22,865 nucleotides of DNA from an uncultured Pseudomonadota bacterium (lineage in GTDB: Bacteria; Pseudomonadota; Gammaproteobacteria; Burkholderiales; SG8-39). The first letter of the stretch is position 1; every line of letters begins with the position of its first letter. Shown piece by piece: positions 1-6,162 of the stretch. The DNA lies in assembly GCA_903864555.1 (NCBI GenBank), contig CAIPGJ010000857.1, positions 1 through 22,865 of the forward strand, read 5' to 3'. A program made the position numbers and the translations under genes. Below the pieces are notes generated by a model. The model was not told the DNA's origin. It ran no database searches and was given only the letters and a program-made list of their open reading frames with translations.

Positions 1-104
1 CCTGGACCCTGCCCGAGCAACTGCGCGAAACCATGCCTTGGCTGGTCGACGCCCTGGGCCAGGACGACAGCGCCAACTTCTCCCTCGACTTCAAGATCGC
101 CTGA
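1..104 (+). CDS. C-terminal tail of an unidentified protein (partial)
   Basis: An open frame runs from the window edge (first full codon at position 3) to a TGA at 102-104 and encodes about 33 residues, with a C-terminus rich in acidic and hydrophobic residues ending in FKIA. Codon choice is GC-rich, like the host genes of the minus-strand cluster. I do not recognise the family from so short a tail and give no function. The 49-base intergenic repeat begins 27 bases after the stop, so any 3' RNA structure of this gene would include it. Confidence 0.6.
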   Translation, partial: WTLPEQLRETMPWLVDALGQDDSANFSLDFKIA

Positions 105-131
105 CCGGCCGATGGGTTGGGGGGGGGGTAA

Positions 132-180
132 CCCCCTTGTCAAAGGGGGCCGACGCGGCGCAGCCGCGCGGGGGGATTTT
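132..180. repeat. 49-base intergenic repeat, copy 1
   Basis: These 49 bases recur without a mismatch at 1453-1501 in the same orientation. The unit opens with an inverted repeat (CCCCCTT, 4-base loop, AAGGGGG), contains a second one (GCGGC-GCA-GCCGC) and ends in GGGGGGATTTT. Similar C-run/G-run intergenic elements are, from memory, common in Burkholderiales genomes; I could not check this. It may act as a transcript-end or processing hairpin. The T run is short on the plus strand, so calling it a terminator would be a guess. Confidence 0.85.
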
Positions 181-354
181 AGCCAACCGGGCTGATCTCA
201 TTGCCTCATCCAGACTTCGCTCTGAACGCAAACCATCGTTGTTGCTTGGCAGGCAGCGTATTGCCGGTTCACATCCAGAGCGTCAACCTGGGAATAGCCC
301 GTGAATTGCGAGCGCAGCGGTAGAAAATTCCCCCGGTCGCGCTCACGCGCCTCA

Positions 355-364
355 TTTACGTAAA
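355..364. repeat. 10-base perfect palindrome TTTACGTAAA
   Basis: TTTACGTAAA equals its own reverse complement. It is flanked by CTC and GAG arms (351-353 and 366-368) that extend the symmetry, and it sits just before the degenerate repeat copy. It could be a protein-binding site or the centre of a larger, now decayed, inverted element. Nothing nearby tells which. Confidence 0.5.
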
Positions 365-368
365 CGAG

Positions 369-392
369 GGCGCAGCCGCGCGGTGGGATTTT
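369..392. repeat. Partial, degenerate third copy of the 49-base repeat
   Basis: Twenty-four bases match the 3' half of the 49-base repeat (from GGCGCAGCCG to GGGATTTT) with a single mismatch. The 5' half of the unit is absent. It lies between the two full copies and runs directly into the 11-bp hairpin at 381-410. Confidence 0.65.
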
Positions 393-410
393 CATGTCGA
401 AATCCCACCG
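381..410. repeat. Perfect 11-bp stem hairpin with 8-base loop
   Basis: CGGTGGGATTT (381-391) and AAATCCCACCG (400-410) are exact reverse complements separated by 8 bases. The left arm overlaps the end of the degenerate repeat copy, so the second arm looks like an inverted copy of the repeat's 3' edge. A structure this strong directly before the RAMA-like fragment suggests that repeat insertion or rearrangement cut that gene's 5' part away. Confidence 0.75.
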
Positions 411-575
411 ACCGCCACCACCGCCCTCGTCCTGGAGGGCAAGCGCTACGACGCACCCTCTGCGGCGGCCATGTCCATCACCTGTATCAATGTCAATGGC
501 TGGAATTTCTGGGAATGTCACCTGCCGGGCCAGGCTGCATGGCGCCTGATCAGCCAGATGCGCAAGCAGGCGTGA
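411..575 (+). pseudogene. Fragment resembling a RAMA/DUF4357-type domain, 5' end lost
   Basis: The frame ending at TGA 573-575 reads LEGKRYDAPSAAAM, then NVNGWNFWE, then a basic tail. The spaced words GK-x-Y-x-x-PSAAA and NGW-x-FW are what I recall of the C-terminal RAMA (restriction enzyme adenine methylase associated) and DUF4357 small domains, which sit at the ends of restriction-modification and related proteins. The frame stays open back to position 324, but there is no plausible start or ribosome site, and the upstream part is made of repeat and hairpin sequence. I read it as the leftover 3' end of a modification or restriction gene. DUF2924-like domains share a similar motif and are the main alternative. 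Confidence 0.5.
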
Positions 576-631
576 TCCTGCTTTGAATGCCTGGCGGACG
601 CATGGCGCAGGAAAGGCCGGGCGTACCCGTC

Positions 632-661
632 TTGCTTCCGGTCAACTCAATAATGTACACT
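632..661 (+). promoter_or_regulatory. Candidate sigma70 promoter of the toxin-antitoxin pair
   Basis: TTGCTT (632-637) and TACACT (656-661) are separated by 18 bases, about 30 bases upstream of the antitoxin ATG at 693. The -10 element falls inside the palindrome at 652-673, as expected for a promoter repressed by its own antitoxin. Neither hexamer is a perfect consensus, so this is a positional inference. Confidence 0.4.
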
Positions 662-673
662 TACATGTACATT
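652..673. promoter_or_regulatory. Palindromic operator candidate (AATGTACA-N6-TGTACATT)
   Basis: AATGTACA (652-659) and TGTACATT (666-673) are exact inverted arms separated by six bases. The site lies 19 bases before the antitoxin start. Type II antitoxins of the Phd/YefM class bind such palindromes, alone or with their toxin, to repress their own operon. Position and symmetry are seen directly; binding is inferred. Confidence 0.65.
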
Positions 674-692
674 TTCAACCCTGGGAACGGAC

Positions 693-914
693 ATGCGTGA
701 AACATCCTTCACCGAATTGCGCAACCAGGCCAAACACTTCTTCGACCTGGTCGAGGCTGGCGAAACCGTCCGTGTCCTGCGCAATGGCAAGCCCATTGCC
801 GAAATCCACCCCGTTCCGCGTGATCTTCCTTCGTGGAAACAGCGTGCCGCCCGACCACTAGCCATCGGGGGCAGTGCCATCAGCAGTCTGATCCTCGAAG
901 ACCGCAACAAGTGA
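693..914 (+). CDS. Type II antitoxin, Phd/YefM-like
   Basis: This 73-residue protein begins RETSFTELRNQAKHFFDLV and continues with GETVRVLRNGKPIAEIHP. That is the usual layout of the Phd/YefM antitoxin fold: a short N-terminal DNA-binding and dimerisation domain in which the GKPIAEI strand is a hallmark. The C-terminal part (residues 44-73) has the variable, partly helical character of a toxin-wrapping tail. It should neutralise the PIN toxin encoded 37 bases downstream and repress the operon through the palindrome at 652-673. The start is preceded by a modest GGGAACGG site. It could equally be annotated as a VapB of the prevent-host-death family, since VapC toxins often pair with Phd-like antitoxins. 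Confidence 0.85.
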   Translation: MRETSFTELRNQAKHFFDLVEAGETVRVLRNGKPIAEIHPVPRDLPSWKQRAARPLAIGGSAISSLILEDRNK

Positions 915-951
915 TCGTTGCTGCCACCAGGCGCGCAGGGTTCTGCGCGCG

Positions 952-1374
952 ATGAGAGTTTTCTTTGACTCATCGGCCTTTGCCAAGCGCTACATCCAGG
1001 AAGCAGGCACGTCCGAAGTGCTGCTGTGGTGTGACCGTGCCAGCGAACTGGCCTTGTCCGTCATCGCCGTGCCTGAACTGATTGCCGCCTTCAATCGCCT
1101 GCTGCGCGAAGGGCGCTTGTCCGAGGCACAGTACCGGCAACTGAAAGGCGATCTCATGAGCGACATTGCCGATGCCTTCATCTGCGATACCTCGCCTCAG
1201 GTCATCCAGAAGGCTGTCGATGCACTCGAGGCTCAACCCTTGCGCGGCATGGATGCCATCCACATCGGCGCCGCAGTGATGTGCCAGGCCGAGGCCTTCA
1301 TCTCCGCGGACGCGCGCCAGTGCGATGCAGCCCGTCACCTGGGCCTGCAGGTTGTCGAGGTAAAGGCCGCCTGA
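952..1374 (+). CDS. vapC: VapC-like PIN-domain toxin ribonuclease
   Basis: This 140-residue protein has the length and order of a PIN-domain toxin. The N-terminus carries the classic DSSAFAKRY motif with acidic Asp6. Glu42 follows in the VPELIAAF segment, Asp101 lies in the GMDAIHIGAA segment and Asp120 in FISADARQ. These four acidic residues match the metal-binding site of PIN ribonucleases, which cleave tRNA or other RNA when freed from the antitoxin. The gene follows the antitoxin by 37 bases in the same direction and is probably expressed from the same promoter; its own ribosome site is weak. All key residues are present, so it is likely intact. The identical 49-base repeats at 132-180 and 1453-1501 bracket this pair. 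Confidence 0.9.
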   Translation: MRVFFDSSAFAKRYIQEAGTSEVLLWCDRASELALSVIAVPELIAAFNRLLREGRLSEAQYRQLKGDLMSDIADAFICDTSPQVIQKAVDALEAQPLRGMDAIHIGAAVMCQAEAFISADARQCDAARHLGLQVVEVKAA

Positions 1375-1452
1375 AGGTTTCACGATCCGAGGGCTTCGGT
1401 TTTGACACCCCTCGTGCTCGAAGCACGCGGGGAGGGCGCCGCCACTGGTTAT

Positions 1453-1501
1453 CCCCCTTGTCAAAGGGGGCCGACGCGGCGCAGCCGCGCGGGGGGATTT
1501 T
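1453..1501. repeat. 49-base intergenic repeat, copy 2
   Basis: Identical over 49 bases to 132-180 and in the same orientation. It begins 78 bases after the toxin stop. The bases just before it (GGTTAT against GGGTAA at copy 1) are also similar, so the ancestral unit may be slightly longer. Two direct copies bracket 1272 bases that include the toxin-antitoxin pair. Confidence 0.85.
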
Positions 1502-1722
1502 CGCCACCCTATCCGCGCCTGTGCCGTACAACAATACCATCAAATTCAAACACCAAACCGCATCATTATTGGCTGAGTGACCAAAATGTAATCAATAGAT
1601 GCCTCGGACGTTGTGTGCCCCACCACACCCACCCACACTTGGAGAGTGACCCCCATCGCCTGCACCCCATGGCGAAGCGTGCTAATAAGGATGTGTTTCG
1701 AATGTAAATCGCCTGGCCACCC
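1502..1722. other. Gene-free stretch before the restriction gene
   Basis: Together with 1375-1452 and repeat copy 2 this makes about 350 bases without a convincing gene. It is more AT-rich from 1520 to 1600. A 12-codon frame at 1669-1707 has no good ribosome site. I see no confident promoter or terminator, although the promoter of the downstream HNH gene presumably lies here. Confidence 0.5.
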
Positions 1723-2658
1723 ATGAAGCACGCCCCCCACACAGCCATGACTCGGGACGAACTGCTGAAAGCCTTCGACCGCATGCGCGTGTGGCAACGG
1801 GGGGATCAGCGAGCCGTGCACAAGCCATTGCTCGTGCTGCTCGCCCTGGCGCGCCTCGCGCGTGGCGAACCGGCGATGGTCGAATTCCCCGGGATCGAAG
1901 CGAAGCTCAAGGGCTTGTTGGAGGAGTTCGGTCCCTCCGGCTGTGAGGTGTCACGCCATTACCCCTTCTGGCACCTGAAGACCGACGGCCTGTGGCAGTT
2001 GAGCGCGCCCGAATCCATCCTCAACCGTCCCCCGGGCGCCACGCCCACGCTGACCGAACTGCGACGCGAACACGTGGCCGGCGGATTCACCGACGCCGTG
2101 CGCCAGGCACTGGCCATTGACCCGGCCCTGATCGCAGAAGTTGCCACCCGTATCCTGCGCGACCACTTTCCCGACAGCATCCGCCAGGACGTCCTCGATG
2201 CCGTGGGGCTGACCCTCGACATTGCAGCTGGGGGTGAGGGCGCTGGACGGGAAGAAGCCCGCCGCCGCAACCCCGCCTTCCGTGAAAAGGTGCTGCTCGC
2301 CTACGAGTACCGCTGCTGCGTGTGTGGGCACGACTTGCGCTTGGGCGCGCACGTGGTGGGCCTGGAAGCGGCGCACATCAAGTGGTTCCAGGCCAATGGG
2401 CCGGACGAAGTGCCCAATGGGCTGTCACTCTGCTCGCTGCACCACAAGATCTTCGACCTGGGCGCCTTCACCGTCCTGCCCGGGAGTTATCAGATCGTAT
2501 TCAGCAGGCATGCCATCGGTGGTGATGCCACGCGCGCGAAGCTTCTGGGGCACCACGGGGCGGCGCTTATCCAGCCGCAGGGCAGGGAGTATCTGCCGAG
2601 GGCGGAGTTTCTGGACTGGCACAGGAAGCAGGTGTTCAAGGAGCCGGGGCGTCAGTGA
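1723..2658 (+). CDS. SBD-HNH type IV restriction endonuclease, phosphorothioated-DNA binding
   Basis: This 311-residue protein starts with a segment typical of sulfur-binding-domain (SBD) restriction enzymes such as SprMcrA and EcoWI: MRVWQRGDQRAVHKPLLVLL (residues 21-40), followed by HYPFWHL near residues 79-85. Tyr80-Pro81 probably correspond to the Tyr-Pro pair that lines the sulfur pocket in ScoMcrA. The C-terminal half carries an HNH nuclease: Cys198-x2-Cys201, the AAHI segment with His218, Asn232 in PNGLSLCSLHH, and His240/His241. Such enzymes cut DNA bearing phosphorothioate backbone modification and so exclude invading modified DNA. No dnd or ssp modification genes are in the window, as expected for a cell that restricts the mark. 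An internal ATG at 1747 (MTRDELLKAF) may be the real start; neither start has a clear ribosome site. Codon use is GC-rich like the host. Confidence 0.8.
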   Translation: MKHAPHTAMTRDELLKAFDRMRVWQRGDQRAVHKPLLVLLALARLARGEPAMVEFPGIEAKLKGLLEEFGPSGCEVSRHYPFWHLKTDGLWQLSAPESILNRPPGATPTLTELRREHVAGGFTDAVRQALAIDPALIAEVATRILRDHFPDSIRQDVLDAVGLTLDIAAGGEGAGREEARRRNPAFREKVLLAYEYRCCVCGHDLRLGAHVVGLEAAHIKWFQANGPDEVPNGLSLCSLHHKIFDLGAFTVLPGSYQIVFSRHAIGGDATRAKLLGHHGAALIQPQGREYLPRAEFLDWHRKQVFKEPGRQ

Positions 2659-2733
2659 TAGTCAACGGCGTAGCCGCTCGTCAGCATCTTAGGATGACCG
2701 GCCAATAGAACTTGATTAAGGTCAGGATAGTCA

Positions 2734-5700
2734 ATGTCACTGCCAGACGGCATCTACGATCGCCTAATTGATTCAAAGTTACTAGCCGAGCTTAAAGAAT
2801 TAATTGAAGCAGGCCATGTCACTCTTGCTCAGGTACTGGATGGGGAGCGAGCTGCGCGTCTATCCGGCGCAATCGCCAAGCTAATCGAAAGCGAGCTTGA
2901 CGACATTCGTGTCGATAACGAAGGGTCTACCCGTGAACAAGCTCAACTTGCAGTAATTTCCGCTTTACTTGGTGCTTTACGTCGTGACTCAAGTCAGGAT
3001 TCCGCAGAGAGAGCAGATTGGTCTGCACCATTGCAAACGCTGCGATCCGTTCATCGTCATAGTGCACCTTATCCTTTCCCACCAACTGGCGTATTGCGGC
3101 CATGGCTCTTTACCGCGGGCAGAAGTGACCCATCCTTGCTCAGCGATTTGCGCACTGAATTGGCATCGGCAAATAGAGTAGATATACTCGTTTCATTCAT
3201 CAAATGGAGTGGCCTTCGAAAGCTATGGGATGTATTTGAATCTTGTGCGGTAACTGACGCCTCGGGAAAGCCAAGAACAAATATTCGAATACTGACTACT
3301 ACATACATGGGGGCAACCGAAGCGCGGGCCGTATTGGCGCTCGCGCGCCTACCTGGCGTGAATGTAAGAGTTTCATATGACACACGAAGGACCAGGTTGC
3401 ATGCAAAAGCCTGGATGTTTCATCGGACAACTGGTTTCGGGAGCGCTTTTGTTGGTAGCGCCAACTTGTCAGCTGCTGCGCTGATCGGTGGACTGGAATG
3501 GACTCTCAAGATTACCGAAGCGACTCAGTCGGATTTATTTGTCGCAGCGAAAGCGCAATTCGAAACTCTTTGGAATGATCCAGAGTTTGAGTTGGTGGAG
3601 CCGAATAGCGAAGAAGCGGCACGGCGCCTCAGCGCGGCGCTTAGCAAAGAACGGATTAGTGGCGATGAGGCGCACATCACGTGGTTTGATCTGCATCCCA
3701 AAGCCTATCAACAAGAGATGCTCGACCGCCTTACGATTGAGCGCGAACATGGAAGAAGGCGAAACCTCGTTGTGGCCGCAACGGGAACTGGAAAGACTGT
3801 TGTTGCGGCGCTTGATTATCGGCGTACCTGTCAAATTAATGGTGGAAAGCCACGGTTATTATTTGTCGCGCATCGAGTAGAAATTCTGCGGCAGGCAATA
3901 GGTACATATCGGCAATCCTTGCGAGACCCGGCATTTGGAGAACTCCTTGCGGAAGGGCGTCAGCCAAACTCATTTGATCATCTCTTCGCAACCATTCAGA
4001 GTGTCACATCGAATGCCTTATTAAACCGTTTTGGTCCCACATACTGGAACACGGTAGTCATTGACGAATGTCATCATCTACCCGCAGCATCATTCGAACA
4101 GTTTGTTAAGACTGTTAAGCCTGATTTGTTACTAGGGCTGACTGCGACACCACTTCGCGCGGACGGAAAGTTAATTAATTCTTACTTCGACAGTCGGCCT
4201 GATGGACGTGCAGCTGTTGAATTGCGTCTTTGGGATGCTCTTGATCAACAGCTTTTGTCGCCATTTGAATACTACGGCACTAATGACGAAACGGATCTAT
4301 CTGGCGTCAAATGGGATGGCGCTGCATCTGAATTGGCAGCGCTTGATACAGTCATTTCTGGAAACACTGTTCGTGCGAACCTTGTTTATCAGACTATTGA
4401 AAAATATGCTGAAGACATCAGGGCAATCAAAGCGGTGGCTTTTTGCGTCAGCGTTCGTCACGCCGAATTCATGGCGGAGCATTTCACAAGAAAGGGAATA
4501 ATTGCTGAGGCGGTAACTGGGCAGACGGACAAAGAAATACGTGAGCGAGTGCCTAGTCGATTGGCAAATGGTGAACTACAAATTGTCTGTACTTGTGACT
4601 TATATAACGAGGGCGTCGACTTACCAAGCGTGAATGCGCTCCTACTCCTGAGGCCAACCCAGAGCCCTGTTCTATTTGAGCAGCAGTTAGGTCGAGGCCT
4701 TCGTCTAGCAGCCGACAAGGAAAGCTGCCTGGTGCTTGATTTCGTTGGAAGGCATCGCCAAGAATTTCGATTCGATCATCTTCTTCAGGTGATGACAGGA
4801 TTGCCCAAAGGGCGGCTCGAAAAGGAGTTAGAGAATGGGTTTCCAACGTTGCCGCCCGGTTGTCACATTTCATTTGATCGGGTCGCTCGCGAACGTGTAC
4901 TGGCGAGCCTGAAATACGTTGCCAACCAAACGTGGCCGCGACTTGGCCGAGAACTACAAGGGTATGCAGCGTTGCGGGGCGTCGAGAATGTCACACTAGC
5001 CAACTTTTTAAATGACCAAGCATTGGACTTAGAGGATGTGTATCGCGCCAATGCCAAAAGTGGATGGACCGCACTACGGAGAACGGCCGGTATTTTGCAT
5101 ACGGAGGCGGGACCTGACGAGGTTTACTTAGGTAGAAGATTTGCGAGTCTATTGCATTCGAATGACCCTGATTATCTGCAATTGTGGATGGACATTGCAG
5201 ATGGCTCAGATAGGCCATTAAGTAGTGCTTCAGATTTACAGCAGCGCCGCATTCAAATGCTCGCCTACCAACTCTTTGCCAAACATGAGTACCAGATGAA
5301 TGCGGGTGAATTTCTGCAGCGCTTGGGTGGTAGTCGGGAATTGAGAGAAGAACTCGGTGCGCTTGCAAGGCTGCTTTCTTCGCGATCTGTAATTAATTCA
5401 AGGCCACTGCTGCATGGTCAAGATAATTGGCCCCTTGTATTGCATGCGCGATATGAAATTCGAGAAATATTGACCGCTGTCGGCTGGTTAAATTCAGAGA
5501 GGCGACAACCTTTTCAGTCGGGCACGCTTGCTCTTGCCGCGGATAAGGTCGAGTTATTGTTTGTCACGTTAGATAAATCCGAGGGCTATCATTCTCGCAT
5601 CGCATATCATGACTACGCGATAAGCCCTGAACTGTTTCATTGGCAAACGCAGAATAGTGCGGGTATGGATACCCCAGCGGGTCGTCGATACGCAGAAAGT

Positions 5701-5880
5701 CTTGAGAATGGATGGCGGTTCTTGCTTTTTGTTCGAGAAACTCGTGACCATGCGTATTTCGCAATCGGGGAAGTGAGTCAGGTATCGATCGAGGGCGACA
5801 GGCCAATGTCAATTGTTTGGAGGCTTGAGACGCCCTTGTCAGCCGAATTATTCCGGGCTTTTAGTGTTCTGCGTGCGTAG
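2734..5880 (+). CDS. PLD-nuclease / superfamily 2 helicase / DUF3427 defence-type protein
   Basis: A 1048-residue multidomain protein. After about 110 N-terminal residues comes a phospholipase D-like nuclease region (about 120-290) with HAKAWMF (His223, Lys225) and GSANLS (241-246). The usual Asp of the HKD motif is His230, and only one copy is present, so an active site would need a dimer. A helicase core follows: Walker A ATGTGKT (349-355), DECHH (445-449), LTATP (469-473), motif V GVDLPSVN (627-634) and motif VI QQLGRGLRL (650-658). The C-terminal part, with YAISPELFHWQTQ (961-973) and GWRFLLFVRE (993-1002), matches the uncharacterised DUF3427 domain. An AGGA site lies six bases before the ATG. 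The gene follows the HNH gene by 75 bases in the same direction. Its base composition is clearly more AT-rich than its neighbours. A role in degrading foreign DNA is inferred from domains and context. Confidence 0.85.
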   Translation: MSLPDGIYDRLIDSKLLAELKELIEAGHVTLAQVLDGERAARLSGAIAKLIESELDDIRVDNEGSTREQAQLAVISALLGALRRDSSQDSAERADWSAPLQTLRSVHRHSAPYPFPPTGVLRPWLFTAGRSDPSLLSDLRTELASANRVDILVSFIKWSGLRKLWDVFESCAVTDASGKPRTNIRILTTTYMGATEARAVLALARLPGVNVRVSYDTRRTRLHAKAWMFHRTTGFGSAFVGSANLSAAALIGGLEWTLKITEATQSDLFVAAKAQFETLWNDPEFELVEPNSEEAARRLSAALSKERISGDEAHITWFDLHPKAYQQEMLDRLTIEREHGRRRNLVVAATGTGKTVVAALDYRRTCQINGGKPRLLFVAHRVEILRQAIGTYRQSLRDPAFGELLAEGRQPNSFDHLFATIQSVTSNALLNRFGPTYWNTVVIDECHHLPAASFEQFVKTVKPDLLLGLTATPLRADGKLINSYFDSRPDGRAAVELRLWDALDQQLLSPFEYYGTNDETDLSGVKWDGAASELAALDTVISGNTVRANLVYQTIEKYAEDIRAIKAVAFCVSVRHAEFMAEHFTRKGIIAEAVTGQTDKEIRERVPSRLANGELQIVCTCDLYNEGVDLPSVNALLLLRPTQSPVLFEQQLGRGLRLAADKESCLVLDFVGRHRQEFRFDHLLQVMTGLPKGRLEKELENGFPTLPPGCHISFDRVARERVLASLKYVANQTWPRLGRELQGYAALRGVENVTLANFLNDQALDLEDVYRANAKSGWTALRRTAGILHTEAGPDEVYLGRRFASLLHSNDPDYLQLWMDIADGSDRPLSSASDLQQRRIQMLAYQLFAKHEYQMNAGEFLQRLGGSRELREELGALARLLSSRSVINSRPLLHGQDNWPLVLHARYEIREILTAVGWLNSERRQPFQSGTLALAADKVELLFVTLDKSEGYHSRIAYHDYAISPELFHWQTQNSAGMDTPAGRRYAESLENGWRFLLFVRETRDHAYFAIGEVSQVSIEGDRPMSIVWRLETPLSAELFRAFSVLRA

Positions 5881-6098
5881 ACTGTAGTGCGGGCATGTGG
5901 CGCGCTCGAGCGGGCTCGGGAGAAGCTGGCTGCGTGAGCGCCAGCCTGATGTCACATTGCGCTAGTCGAGGATGATGCTGAGCTGTTGCCGCCGATTGAA
6001 TATTGACCGTGGGTCAGTTTTCGGTCAGCGTCAACAGCCTGATCACATTTACGCGATTAACCCAATGATAATGCGCTTGACTGTACGGAAATGATAAT
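5881..6098. other. Intergenic region between convergent gene blocks
   Basis: No gene seen. It holds a 10-base palindrome CGCTCGAGCG (5903-5912) and a GCTGGC/GCCAGC hairpin with a 9-base loop (5925-5945) that could end helicase transcription, but no T run follows on the plus strand. The change from AT-richer to GC-rich sequence across here marks the right border of the accessory region. No clear attachment-site repeat was found. Confidence 0.45.
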
Positions 6099-6130
6099 AA
6101 AAAAGGCCGGCGGGATTGCTCCGGCCGGCC
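6099..6130 (-). terminator. Intrinsic terminator of the minus-strand cluster
   Basis: On the minus strand GGCCGGC (6124-6130) pairs with GCCGGCC (6105-6111), with further GG/CC pairing inside the loop, followed at once by TTTTTTATTA. It starts 32 bases after the stop of the last Bug gene and is the clearest terminator in the window. Confidence 0.88.
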
Positions 6131-6162
6131 TGGTTTGCGCCCGCTCCCGCGGGTTGTGCGGC

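Noticed and set aside
132..180. The 49-base repeat as a strong intrinsic terminator
   Set aside because: It has hairpins, but the T run is short and the G-run interrupts the pattern, so I list it only as a repeat.
383..586. A 67-codon plus-strand frame across the hairpin region
   Set aside because: It reads the RAMA-like fragment out of frame and starts inside the hairpin; the recognisable motifs lie in another frame.
132..1501. CRISPR array from the repeated 49-mer
   Set aside because: Only two full copies 1.27 kb apart with genes between; no regular spacers and no cas genes.
1669..1707. A 12-codon open frame (MAKRANKDVFRM) upstream of the HNH gene
   Set aside because: No ribosome site at a usable distance and no downstream attenuator; chance frame.
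5881..6098. Attachment site or insertion-sequence end at the right border of the accessory region
   Set aside because: No matching direct repeat at the left border, no tRNA and no integrase or transposase in the window.
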